DNA of 64,000 bases. Origin: an uncultured Capnocytophaga sp. (lineage in GTDB: Bacteria; Bacteroidota; Bacteroidia; Flavobacteriales; Flavobacteriaceae). Shown here in pieces: positions 43,336 through 51,656 of the stretch. The translations under genes and the position numbers were made by a program. The DNA lies in contig NZ_CALGWU010000039.1 in the NCBI RefSeq assembly GCF_937936315.1, positions 62,001-126,000 of the forward strand, given 5' to 3'. The notes below the pieces were generated by a model. That model had not been told where the DNA came from, ran no database searches, and was given only the letters and a program-made list of their open reading frames with translations. Position 1 is the first letter of the stretch; the number at the start of each line of letters is the position of its first letter.

Positions 43336-44604
43336 TTATTGAACTGAAGGTAAATAATTGAGGTCTAAACGTTGTTTTTTGTCTAAATACTTGCGAGCAG
43401 CCTCTCTAATATCCTCACGAGTAATAGTACGGTAGTGGTCTATGGCTTTGTTGATGAGGTTTGTATCTTTATAGAAAGTATAGTTATCAGCTAAAGAGAG
43501 GGCAATTCCTTCCATATTGCTGTTTTGAGCCACAAAGTTAGCCTCTATTTGGTTCTGTAACTTTTCATATTCTCGTTCACTGATGAGTTCAGTTTGTAGT
43601 CTTTCAATTTCCTCATCCATTTCTTGTGCTAAAGTTTCTAAACTCACCCCGTCCATAGGGAGCGCTCCCATTATATAAACGCCATAATCTTCTTGAGCAT
43701 CCGAAAATGCCAATACCTGTAAAGCTGTTTGGTGTTCGTCAATCATTTTTTTGTACAGACGAGCACTTTTGCCATCGGTAAGGATATTAGAAAGCAGGTC
43801 AATAGTATACGAATCTTTGTCCGTCATTGCAGGAGTGCGATAGGCATATAGTTTAAGAGGAATTTGAATGTTAGGGTCATATTCAGTTACCTCAATAGTT
43901 TCAGTGATAGGAGCTTCTTCTATTTTGTTGCGTTGTATCACATTACCCGTATTAGGAATCGTTGCGAAGTATTGCTCTATCCATTCTTTGGTAGTTGGTG
44001 TATCAAAATCGCCAGCTACTACTAATACCGCATTGTTAGGATTGTAGAATTTCTTTTTGAAAGCGATGAATTCTTCTAAACTGGCAGCATCTAAATGCTC
44101 TACTTCACCAATCACTGTGCCGGAGTAGGGGTGTTTTTTAAAAAGGTAAGGATTGATAGCTGAACGATACATTATTCTACCGTAAGGAGCGTTGTCTATA
44201 CGTTGGTTTTTCTCTTCTTTTACCACTGAATTTTGAGTACTTACTCCAATCTCATTGATAACCGGGTGGAGCATACGTTCAGCTTCCATCCACAAGCCTA
44301 ATTGCAGGTTGTTAGAGGGAAAAACTTCGTAATAATACGTTTTGTCTTGTGTTGTAAAGGCATTGTTATGCCCGCCATTTGCCGATACAATATCAAACCA
44401 TTTGCCACGTGCAATATTTTGAGTACCTTCAAAGAGGAGGTGTTCAAAAAAGTGTGCAAAGCCGGTGCGGGTAGGGTCTTCGTCTTTAGCACCTACGTGG
44501 TACATTACCCCTATAGTTACCACAGGGGCGGCATTATTAGGGTGAAGAATTATGTGTAGTCCATTAGGGAGGTCGTATTCTTCAAATATGAGAGATTGAG
44601 CCAT
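43336..44604 (-). CDS. M16 zinc peptidase, catalytic subunit
   Basis: 422 residues. The inverted zinc motif H-F-F-E-H (His51, Glu54, His55) is followed by L-L-F-E-G-T and, about 75 residues later, the third ligand region V-V-K-E-E-K-N-Q-R. N-G-L-H-I-I-L and P-N-N-A-V-L-V-V-A-G-D complete the family pattern. It forms a presumed heterodimer with the following inactive paralogue. No signal peptide is seen, so a cytoplasmic location is possible. The targets are unknown. Confidence 0.93.
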   Translation of the reverse strand: MAQSLIFEEYDLPNGLHIILHPNNAAPVVTIGVMYHVGAKDEDPTRTGFAHFFEHLLFEGTQNIARGKWFDIVSANGGHNNAFTTQDKTYYYEVFPSNNLQLGLWMEAERMLHPVINEIGVSTQNSVVKEEKNQRIDNAPYGRIMYRSAINPYLFKKHPYSGTVIGEVEHLDAASLEEFIAFKKKFYNPNNAVLVVAGDFDTPTTKEWIEQYFATIPNTGNVIQRNKIEEAPITETIEVTEYDPNIQIPLKLYAYRTPAMTDKDSYTIDLLSNILTDGKSARLYKKMIDEHQTALQVLAFSDAQEDYGVYIMGALPMDGVSLETLAQEMDEEIERLQTELISEREYEKLQNQIEANFVAQNSNMEGIALSLADNYTFYKDTNLINKAIDHYRTITREDIREAARKYLDKKQRLDLNYLPSVQ

Positions 44605-44643
44605 AGTTAATTTGTGAATTTGTCGATGAGTTAATCAGAAAAA

Positions 44644-44679
44644 AACTTTGCTAAAGCCTTTTATAGCCTTAGCAAAGTT
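44644..44679 (-). terminator. Terminator of the DUF4369-thioredoxin gene
   Basis: Perfect 11-base arms AACTTTGCTAA (44644-44654) and TTAGCAAAGTT (44669-44679). On the minus strand the hairpin is followed by a run of seven T, a textbook intrinsic terminator. Confidence 0.88.
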
Positions 44680-44705
44680 ATTAATCAATATGAAAAAAGT
44701 CTCTG

Positions 44706-46067
44706 TTATAGATTTGCGTTGATAAGTTCTTTTATCTTAGCCTCAGAAGGGCGAGGAGCATTGATGTTGATAAGTTTTCCATCTTTGCTTACCAAGATAA
44801 AACGTGGAATACCTGTAAGGTCGTAGTTTTCAGCGAAATCAAGTGCCATTTGAACATTTTTATGCAATTGTACACCAGTTAATTTTTCGGTGGTTACTGC
44901 ATTTTTCCAAGCCTCTTTGTTTTCATCTACTGAAATGCTTACAAAAGTGATGTCTTTATCTTTGTATTCTTCTTGTAGTGCTTTTAAAGCAGGTATTTCT
45001 TTACGGCAAGGTACACACCAAGTTGCCCAAATATCTATGTAGAGTAGTTTGCCTTTGAGACTTTCAGAACTAATAGTCTTTCCATCTATATCTTGAGCTT
45101 CAAAAGCTGGAAAAGGATTACCATCTTTTAGGCGCTCGAGGTTAGCCAAACGTTTGTTAATTTCCGCAACACCTTCAGCATCTTTTACATTGGCTTTTAC
45201 TATTTCAGCTAGTTTTTTGTTGTTTTCTGGAGTGTTTGCTACCGAAATACCACTGATAAGCGATCGTGAAAGGCTTTTTTTGATGTTTTCAGATTTGAGA
45301 GTTTCAAAGTGTTTTATTACTTTATCCCAAGGATTTTCATCCTCTTTGGCACTTTGGTATTTTTCGTAAAAGTTACTTATAACTAAAGCTTTGTAATAGG
45401 CATAGACATCAAAGTCCTGAGAGAGGTCGTAGTTCACACGAGCCAATTCATCAGCTATTTCTTTAGGAAGTTTTACTTCTTCACCTGTAAGTTCTTGGTG
45501 AGCACCCTCGTAAAGGTTTTTGATGTAAAGCAATTCATAATTGATAGCTTTAGTTTCTGTAGTTACAAACTTTTTAGAGAGTTCTTTTTCGCCATTGAGG
45601 AGGTTGAGGTACTGCTGCCCTATTGCTATGATACTCTTTTTGAAGTCTTCAGGTTTTTGGGCAAAAGTTTTTTCTAATCCGTTTTGTATTTGGAAGTAAA
45701 GGGCGTTTTTCTTTTGTAAATAGTTGTTGATATCTACATTAGCTCCAGTGAAAGTGGCTGCAATAGGATTACTATTGAGGTTGATATTCACAGTTGTTTC
45801 TTTTCCTTTTTCCAAATAAACAGGAATTTGAACACCATACATAGGGTTTCCAATTGTGTAATAAAAGTAGTTAGTAGCTACTTTCAAAGTATCGCGGAAA
45901 GTCCCGTCTTGATTGATATGTAAATCGGTCTTGAAATCACCTCCTGTAACATTAAGAGGCAGACCGTTATAGCTATCAATTTTACCAGATAGCACGATGT
46001 AATCAGCTCGTTCACCACAAGCTACAAAGCCTAAAGAGGCTAACGACAAAATAAATAGTTTTTTCAT
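44706..46067 (-). CDS. DUF4369-thioredoxin (TlpA/ResA-type) lipoprotein
   Basis: 453 residues from the ATG at 46067, which begins a lipoprotein signal ending F-V-A-C. Order: DUF4369-like beta domain (about 20-120, with S-G-K-I-D-S-Y-N-G-L-P), a helical middle region, and a thioredoxin domain (about 310-453) with W-A-T-W-C-V-P-C-R (Cys351, Cys354). It is probably a periplasmic disulfide reductase. It is a full-length paralogue of the shorter protein at 4715-5827. It is monocistronic, with promoter and terminator visible. Confidence 0.9.
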   Translation of the reverse strand: MKKLFILSLASLGFVACGERADYIVLSGKIDSYNGLPLNVTGGDFKTDLHINQDGTFRDTLKVATNYFYYTIGNPMYGVQIPVYLEKGKETTVNINLNSNPIAATFTGANVDINNYLQKKNALYFQIQNGLEKTFAQKPEDFKKSIIAIGQQYLNLLNGEKELSKKFVTTETKAINYELLYIKNLYEGAHQELTGEEVKLPKEIADELARVNYDLSQDFDVYAYYKALVISNFYEKYQSAKEDENPWDKVIKHFETLKSENIKKSLSRSLISGISVANTPENNKKLAEIVKANVKDAEGVAEINKRLANLERLKDGNPFPAFEAQDIDGKTISSESLKGKLLYIDIWATWCVPCRKEIPALKALQEEYKDKDITFVSISVDENKEAWKNAVTTEKLTGVQLHKNVQMALDFAENYDLTGIPRFILVSKDGKLININAPRPSEAKIKELINANL

Positions 46068-46098
46068 TACAATTTGATGAAATATATAAATTAGGTTG

Positions 46099-46130
46099 CG
46101 AAGGTACAAAGTTTTTTTTGAATGGCAAAA
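46099..46130 (-). promoter_or_regulatory. Promoter of the DUF4369-thioredoxin gene
   Basis: On the minus strand, TTTTG (46130-46126), 19 bases and TACCTTCG (46106-46099), which differs from TAnnTTTG at one position. It is 31 bases before the ATG. Confidence 0.55.
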
Positions 46131-46156
46131 AAAAAAATAAATTAAAGGTTTGAAAA

Positions 46157-46188
46157 TTTGTTCATTAACTAATTAGTTTGTACTTTTG
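46157..46188 (+). promoter_or_regulatory. Promoter of the barrel/OmpA gene pair
   Basis: TTTG (46157-46160), 20 bases, TACTTTTG (46181-46188), 77 bases before the ATG at 46266. Confidence 0.75.
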
Positions 46189-46265
46189 CAATTGAGAATT
46201 AACCTAAATTTAAAAATTAGGTTTTCTAATTAAAAAAACATACTATAAAAATTATTTAAAAAGAA

Positions 46266-47939
46266 ATGAGAAAAACTTTTTTAAGCGTTAGCGCTTTCGT
46301 GCTTTTATCAGTTTCGGCTGTTGCACAAGTAAAGGATATCAGTTTTGCAGTAGCACCTACTGCTGACTATGTGTGGTTACCAAAGAAAACAGCTGTAACT
46401 AATGGCTTTATGGCAGGAGGTTATGTAGGTTTTGGTTTTGGTAGAAATTTAGAACTATTAGGTTCTTATAAACATTCAATAGGGTTGAAATCAACTCTTG
46501 ATGGTTATGATGCTCCTGCTGCTATTAGCAATGTATTTGAAGCTAAAGATGTATCTATATATCGCTGGGGTGGAGAGCTAAAGGGCAATATTCCAATGAC
46601 CTATTCTTTTCAACCTTATGTTACTTTAGGTTCAGGCATGCAAACTATCAAAGCTAATGATTTAAGTCAAAATCAAGTGTATTTTGGTTTAGGAATAGGT
46701 TCTAAATTTAATCTTGCCCGCCGTCTTACTTTAAATATTGAAGCTAAAGCTACTCACTTTTCATTAGACTCTAGAAATATACTTTATAAACCAACAGAAG
46801 CTAACACATCAGCTTACAATAGTTGGATAAACAATAATGTAGAAGATAAAAGTCATTTAGCATGGAGTGTAGGTGCAGGTTTAGAACTTTACTTAGGAGG
46901 TCGCAATCCTAATGAATTAACCGAGTTAGACCAAGTATACACAAGTCTAAAAGGTTTTAAAGTAGTGATAGAACCTACTTTGGGTTACTTAAACTTCAGC
47001 GATGACAGCAATTTGCGCGATGCCTACTTTGGAGGTTTGGCATTGGGAGTAGATTTCACTGAGTACATAGGTGTTAGAGGTTACTATCACCGTGCTATGA
47101 AAGATGAGAAATTCTCTGCTGAGTTTGATAAACTATCCATATATGGGGGAGATTTCTTAGCCCGATTGAATGTAGCCAAAGGAGTAGTTCCTTATTTGCA
47201 AATAGGTGTGGGTTATATGAAAGTAGGCGATGACTATGTAGGCAAGGTAGTTAGCAATACCAATACCTCAGGCCTTTTTGCCAAAGGAGGTGTAGGATTA
47301 GCAATACCTTTAGGAAAACGTGTTGAGCTTTTTGGAGTAGCTAATTTGATGTACACTACTCGTAATGAAGATGTATCTTCTGCCTTGAGTTCAGTACATA
47401 AATTGCAAAGCAATGTATTTTACAATGCAGGAGTAAGAATTAAGTTGGCTAAATCAGTAGAAAAAGAATTGTACGAGCAAGAATTAGGTGCTGCCGAAGC
47501 TGAAAAAGTTTGGGTTGCTACCCCTACAACTACAACAAATGTTGCCTCTACTACTTCTCCTGTTTCTCCTGAAAAACGAAACTTAGCTTACTACAACAGC
47601 CAGATAACTGCTGCTGAAAAACAACTACAAATGGCTTACCAAAATGGTGATACTGCAAATGCTAACCGTTTGTTAAAAGAAAAACAACAGTGGGAAAATC
47701 TTAGAAATACCTATGTAGCTGAGCGTTTGCCTTATCCAGCTTCAGAGCAAGTGCGTTTAGTGCGTATGACTCCTGAAGAACTACAACAGCTAATAAACGA
47801 TGTAGTAAAACGCATTAGAGAAGGAGAAGTAAAAAGTCCTGAACAACGTATTGACCGATTGGAAAAACTTCTTTTGGAAATGCAAGATTCAAAAGGTGAA
47901 ATTCAAGAAGAGAAAATAGAAATACCTGCATCAAAATAA
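46266..47939 (+). CDS. Outer-membrane protein with two barrel-like regions and helical tail
   Basis: A 557-residue exported protein (signal about 1-20, ending A-V-A-Q). Two stretches rich in alternating aromatic/glycine strands (about 22-215 and 230-400) look like tandem beta-barrel domains or one large barrel. A Thr/Ser-rich linker (about 420-440) leads to an alpha-helical, charged C-terminal region (about 445-557) with coiled-coil character. Function is unknown, but it is 2 bases upstream of an OmpA-domain gene, so the two products may form one outer-membrane anchor. Confidence 0.75.
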   Translation: MRKTFLSVSAFVLLSVSAVAQVKDISFAVAPTADYVWLPKKTAVTNGFMAGGYVGFGFGRNLELLGSYKHSIGLKSTLDGYDAPAAISNVFEAKDVSIYRWGGELKGNIPMTYSFQPYVTLGSGMQTIKANDLSQNQVYFGLGIGSKFNLARRLTLNIEAKATHFSLDSRNILYKPTEANTSAYNSWINNNVEDKSHLAWSVGAGLELYLGGRNPNELTELDQVYTSLKGFKVVIEPTLGYLNFSDDSNLRDAYFGGLALGVDFTEYIGVRGYYHRAMKDEKFSAEFDKLSIYGGDFLARLNVAKGVVPYLQIGVGYMKVGDDYVGKVVSNTNTSGLFAKGGVGLAIPLGKRVELFGVANLMYTTRNEDVSSALSSVHKLQSNVFYNAGVRIKLAKSVEKELYEQELGAAEAEKVWVATPTTTTNVASTTSPVSPEKRNLAYYNSQITAAEKQLQMAYQNGDTANANRLLKEKQQWENLRNTYVAERLPYPASEQVRLVRMTPEELQQLINDVVKRIREGEVKSPEQRIDRLEKLLLEMQDSKGEIQEEKIEIPASK

Positions 47940-47941
47940 CT

Positions 47942-48982
47942 ATGAAGTATATCTATTACATTATAGGGGGGCTATTATTGTGTGTACATAGTATGTATGC
48001 ACAAGTAGCCCCCAATAAAACAAAAACAGAGATAGTAATGACGGTAGATGAACTGCAATACTTATTAGAACAAATAGGAAGAGCAGAACTCACTAATCTC
48101 AGAGATAAGGAGTTGGACAGTATGCTATCGGCTGTAAAATACAAACAAAAAGAGATGCCTTACACTTCGGCAGTAGCTGAAGAGAGTAAATTTGCTACCA
48201 AAAGCCCAACTGTAGCAGTAGGAACAGCAAGTAATACTGCAGTAGCACGCACGGCAACTAATACAGCTGCAATGCGTACAGCTACCAACACTGCTATCGC
48301 ACGTAACACTGCAATACCTCGCACAGCAAGTACTACAACCTCTCGTGTAATGCCTCGCACTACAGTGGCTCCTATGGCAGTATCTCAAACGGGAAGTAGT
48401 ACTACTGCTATCGCACAACAGGTGGCGCAATTGTCGAAAAGTGTAGATCAGTTACGCAAGCAACAACAATTGCTCTTAGCTGCTTTGGCTGCGAATACAG
48501 GAGTAGGAATAGCTACAAAAAATGCACGTGCAACAACAGTTACACCTACAACAGCATCTCAAACTCCTATAGTAGTCCAAAATGTAACAGCTACAGGAGT
48601 ACCTATGCAAATTTCGGCTGAAAGGCGAAGTGAATTGGAACAGTTGTTAGCTGCGTATGGACATAAAAAAGCTGTACTTTATTTTGCTAATAACAAGTCA
48701 GAGCCCTTAACTTACGACCCTACTACTATAGATGAAATGGTAACGATGCTAAAAACACATCCCGAGTTATCAATACTCTTAGAAGGCTACGCAAGTGAGG
48801 TAGGAAGTGTTGCATATAACAATGTCTTGTCGATGCAACGTGCTGTAAATGTAGCTCAAATATTAAAAGCTAAAGGAATAAGTAGCGAACGTATATTAAC
48901 TGCTTTTAAAGGAATAGACCCACAAGTTACTCCAGCTGAAGCAAGACGTGTAGAGCTAAGAGTTGTTATCCATAGCTATTAG
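47942..48982 (+). CDS. OmpA C-terminal domain protein with repeat linker
   Basis: 346 residues: a Sec signal (1-21), a short helical region, a low-complexity Thr/Ala-rich linker (about 90-215) with 9-residue repeats, and an OmpA-like peptidoglycan-binding domain (about 225-346) containing I-L-L-E-G-Y-A-S-E-V-G and a C-terminal R-R-V-E-L-R-V. Unlike classical OmpA it has no membrane barrel of its own; the preceding gene may supply one. A terminator begins 8 bases after the stop. Confidence 0.87.
   Translation: MKYIYYIIGGLLLCVHSMYAQVAPNKTKTEIVMTVDELQYLLEQIGRAELTNLRDKELDSMLSAVKYKQKEMPYTSAVAEESKFATKSPTVAVGTASNTAVARTATNTAAMRTATNTAIARNTAIPRTASTTTSRVMPRTTVAPMAVSQTGSSTTAIAQQVAQLSKSVDQLRKQQQLLLAALAANTGVGIATKNARATTVTPTTASQTPIVVQNVTATGVPMQISAERRSELEQLLAAYGHKKAVLYFANNKSEPLTYDPTTIDEMVTMLKTHPELSILLEGYASEVGSVAYNNVLSMQRAVNVAQILKAKGISSERILTAFKGIDPQVTPAEARRVELRVVIHSY
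48224..48346 (+). repeat. 27-base tandem repeats in the OmpA-domain gene
   Basis: Three 27-base units encode T-A-S-N-T-A-V-A-R, T-A-T-N-T-A-A-M-R and T-A-T-N-T-A-I-A-R, followed by degenerate units. Such in-frame repeats can change in number without breaking the gene and alter linker length. Confidence 0.75.
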
Positions 48983-48989
48983 CCATTTG

Positions 48990-49031
48990 ATTGACAATTA
49001 GTAATTGATAATTGCTAATTGTCAATTTTTT
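48990..49031 (+). terminator. Terminator of the barrel/OmpA pair
   Basis: 12-base arms ATTGACAATTAG (48990-49001) and CTAATTGTCAAT (49015-49026) followed by T5. The loop also holds the -33 TTG of the psd promoter. Confidence 0.85.
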
Positions 49032-49041
49032 CTTATCTTTG
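49012..49041 (+). promoter_or_regulatory. Promoter of psd
   Basis: TTG (49012-49014), 19 bases, TATCTTTG (49034-49041), 20 bases before the ATG. It overlaps the preceding terminator hairpin. Confidence 0.65.
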
Positions 49042-49060
49042 CCCCCTAAAATAAATAATA

Positions 49061-49711
49061 ATGTTTCATAAAGAAGGTTTTAAGATTATTCTCGTAACGC
49101 TATTCATAGTGATAGGAGTATCACTAATAGCGCATTATTTTGTTGATATACTATGGCTTAAGAAAGGTATACAACTCTTGGCTATTGTATTTCTTATAGC
49201 TATTCTACAGTTTTTTAGAAATCCTAAACGCGTAACACCTCGAAACGACCAGCATATCATAGCCCCCGTAGACGGCAAGGTGGTGGTGATAGAAGAAGTG
49301 TTTGAAAAAGAGTATTTCAAAGATAAACGCTTGCAGGTTTCCATCTTTATGTCGCCTATCAATGTACACGTAACACGTTATGCATTAGGGGGTAAAGTTA
49401 CTTATAGTGAGTATCACCCAGGTAAGTACTTGGTAGCATGGCATCCAAAAGCTTCAGAAGAAAACGAACGTACTACCGTAGTGGTAGATAATCCTGTATT
49501 TGGAGAAGTGTTATACCGACAAATAGCAGGAGCCTTGGCAAAACGCATAGTAAATTATGCCAAAGTAGGTGACACTGCTGTACAAGGAGAAGACGCTGGA
49601 TTTATCAAATTTGGGTCGCGTGTAGATGTGTATTTACCTTTGGGAACTAAAGTGAAAGTAAAATTGGGCGATAAGGTAAAAGGAGGCGTGCAAGTGATTG
49701 CTGAAAAATAA
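49061..49711 (+). CDS. psd: Phosphatidylserine decarboxylase, short form
   Basis: Makes phosphatidylethanolamine from phosphatidylserine. The 216 residues match the short (archaetidylserine-type) family. Two N-terminal hydrophobic segments (about 6-46) attach it to the membrane. The self-cleavage site that yields the pyruvoyl group is F-G-S-R-V-D-V-Y-L-P with Gly185-Ser186. I-A-P-V-D-G-K-V and S-P-I-N-V-H-V-T-R are the other conserved blocks. It is the first gene of a psd-capA-yebC run with gaps of 12 and 32 bases. Confidence 0.95.
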   Translation: MFHKEGFKIILVTLFIVIGVSLIAHYFVDILWLKKGIQLLAIVFLIAILQFFRNPKRVTPRNDQHIIAPVDGKVVVIEEVFEKEYFKDKRLQVSIFMSPINVHVTRYALGGKVTYSEYHPGKYLVAWHPKASEENERTTVVVDNPVFGEVLYRQIAGALAKRIVNYAKVGDTAVQGEDAGFIKFGSRVDVYLPLGTKVKVKLGDKVKGGVQVIAEK

Positions 49712-49723
49712 AGCTATTCTACT

Positions 49724-50788
49724 ATGAAAAAATATATCTTTTCAATAGCACTCATCGCAAGTTCTTATGTTTCTGCTCAAATTGATACCCTTGCTACAAA
49801 CGCTACTAAGGACACTCTTAGTATAGTGGCAGTAGGCGATGTGATGATAGGTTCAGGGTTTCCTGAAGGATATCTTCCTAAAGATGATGCTGTTGAGAGC
49901 TTTAAATACGTAAAACCTTATCTAAAAGGTGATATTGTATTTGGAAACTTAGAAGGAGCAATTCTTGATAGTGGAACTTCTGATAAATGCAAAAACTCAG
50001 CTGAAGGTACTTGTTATGCTTTCCGGATGCCCGACCGCTATGGTAAAATTATCAAAGAGGCAGGTTTTAACTTGATGAGTACTGCCAATAATCACGCTAA
50101 TGATTTTGGTGAAAAAGGGCGACGCAATACAGCTAAAATACTTGATGAAGTAGGTATATATCACGCAGGACCAGTAGAGAATAAATCGGTTATATTTGAG
50201 AAAGAAGGTGTGAAATATGGTTTTTGTGCTTTCTCGCCTAATAGCAATATGTTATCGGTGAACAATATCGACCAAGCTACTGATTTAGTAAAAGAATTAC
50301 GCCCTCAAGTAGATATTGTGATCGTATCGTTTCACGGAGGGGCTGAGGGCTCTAAAAATACTCGTGTACCACGCGCTAATGAAATTTTCTTTGGTGAAAA
50401 CAGAGGAAATGTCTATAAATTCGCACATTCGGTAATAGATGCAGGAGCTGATATTGTATTAGGGCACGGGCCTCACGTAACACGTGCTGTGGAAGTATAT
50501 AACGGTAAGTTTATTGCCTATAGTATGGGTAACTTCAATACCTATGGACGATTTAATTTGCAAGGAGCTAATGGCATAGCGCCTTTATTAAACATCAAAA
50601 TCAACTGCAAGGGCGATTTCCTCTATGCCGATGTGCTCTCTGTAAAACAAACCAAAGCCAATGGATTGTTACTTGATGATGATTGTAAGGTTTTTGAAGA
50701 GATGAAACGACTTACAAAACTTGATTTTCCTGAAACTCCTTTACACTTTGAAAACGACAAAATACAACTGAAAACTTTAACTAACTAA
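49724..50788 (+). CDS. CapA-family metallophosphatase-like protein
   Basis: An exported protein of 354 residues (signal about 1-18, ending V-S-A-Q). The CapA/PgsA fold is shown by A-V-G-D-V-M-I-G-S-G, G-N-L-E-G-A, S-T-A-N-N-H-A-N-D-F-G, V-S-F-H-G-G-A-E and L-G-H-G-P-H-V-T-R. These are the metal-binding blocks of the calcineurin-like phosphoesterase relatives named for poly-gamma-glutamate synthesis. No polymer-synthesis partner is adjacent, so that role is not supported here. Confidence 0.9.
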   Translation: MKKYIFSIALIASSYVSAQIDTLATNATKDTLSIVAVGDVMIGSGFPEGYLPKDDAVESFKYVKPYLKGDIVFGNLEGAILDSGTSDKCKNSAEGTCYAFRMPDRYGKIIKEAGFNLMSTANNHANDFGEKGRRNTAKILDEVGIYHAGPVENKSVIFEKEGVKYGFCAFSPNSNMLSVNNIDQATDLVKELRPQVDIVIVSFHGGAEGSKNTRVPRANEIFFGENRGNVYKFAHSVIDAGADIVLGHGPHVTRAVEVYNGKFIAYSMGNFNTYGRFNLQGANGIAPLLNIKINCKGDFLYADVLSVKQTKANGLLLDDDCKVFEEMKRLTKLDFPETPLHFENDKIQLKTLTN

Positions 50789-50820
50789 CGACTAATAACT
50801 AAAAACTAATAAATATATAA

Positions 50821-51540
50821 ATGGGAAGAGCATTTGAATTTAGAAAAGCCCGCAAATTTAAACGTTGGGCTGCAATGGCAAAGACATTTACCCGCATAGG
50901 GAAAGACATTGTAATGGCTGTGAAAGAAGGGGGACCTCACCCCGAGAGTAACTCGCGCTTACGTGCCGTGATACAAAATGCCAAAGCCGCCAATATGCCC
51001 AAAGAAAATATTGAGCGCGCCATCAAAAAAGCAAGTGAAAAAGATACTGCTAACTATAAAGAAGTACTCTTTGAAGGGTATGCCCCTCACGGTATTGCCG
51101 TGCTCATCGAGACAGCCACCGATAACAATAACCGCACTGTGGCGAATATCCGTAGTTACTTCAATAAGTGTAATGGGACTTTAGGTACCTCAGGATCAGT
51201 AGAATTTATGTTCGACCACACTTGTAACTTCCGTATCAATGCTACGGGCATAGATCCTGAAGAATTGGAACTCGAAATGATAGACTTTGGAGCTGAAGAA
51301 GTGTTCGTAGATGAAGATGGTATACTCATTTATGCCCCTTTTGAGAGTTTTGGTGCTATCCAAAAAGAATTAGAAGGTCGTGGTATAGAAATCTTATCCT
51401 CTGGATTTGAACGTATTCCACAAACAACTAAAGAACTCACCCCTGAAGAACAAGCTGATGTTGAAAAACTTTTGGAAAAAATCGAAGAAGATGAGGATGT
51501 CCAGAATGTTTACCACACTATGAAAGAAAGTGAGGAGTAA
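50821..51540 (+). CDS. yebC: YebC/PmpR family protein
   Basis: 239 residues with the family start M-G-R-A-F-E-F-R-K-A-R-K and the block S-N-S-R-L-R-A-V-I-Q-N-A-K-A-A-N-M-P. L-F-E-G-Y-A-P-H-G and C-N-G-T-L-G-T-S-G-S-V are further hallmarks. The family was first annotated as transcription regulators; newer work links it to ribosome function. It follows the capA-like gene by 32 bases. The C terminus is acidic. Confidence 0.96.
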   Translation: MGRAFEFRKARKFKRWAAMAKTFTRIGKDIVMAVKEGGPHPESNSRLRAVIQNAKAANMPKENIERAIKKASEKDTANYKEVLFEGYAPHGIAVLIETATDNNNRTVANIRSYFNKCNGTLGTSGSVEFMFDHTCNFRINATGIDPEELELEMIDFGAEEVFVDEDGILIYAPFESFGAIQKELEGRGIEILSSGFERIPQTTKELTPEEQADVEKLLEKIEEDEDVQNVYHTMKESEE

Positions 51541-51564
51541 CAATGAGTTTAACCTCTAAATTTG

Positions 51565-51602
51565 GCATTCCCACCCTTTTATGTACTTAGGGGTGGGAAT
51601 GC
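51565..51602. other. Hairpin between yebC and gltS
   Basis: Perfect 12-base arms GCATTCCCACCC (51565-51576) and GGGTGGGAATGC (51591-51602) with a 14-base loop. No U-tract follows on either strand, so it may be a weak terminator or a regulatory structure in the gltS leader. Confidence 0.6.
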
Positions 51603-51656
51603 TTGCTTATAAATCCCCTTTTTACAAAGTAAAAAACTTTTTTAAAACCCAACATA

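Noticed and set aside
48125..48430. Cys-rich reading frame opposite the OmpA-domain gene
   Set aside because: It is the antisense of the Thr/Ala repeat region; the Cys/Ser composition follows from the repeat codons and it has no family pattern.
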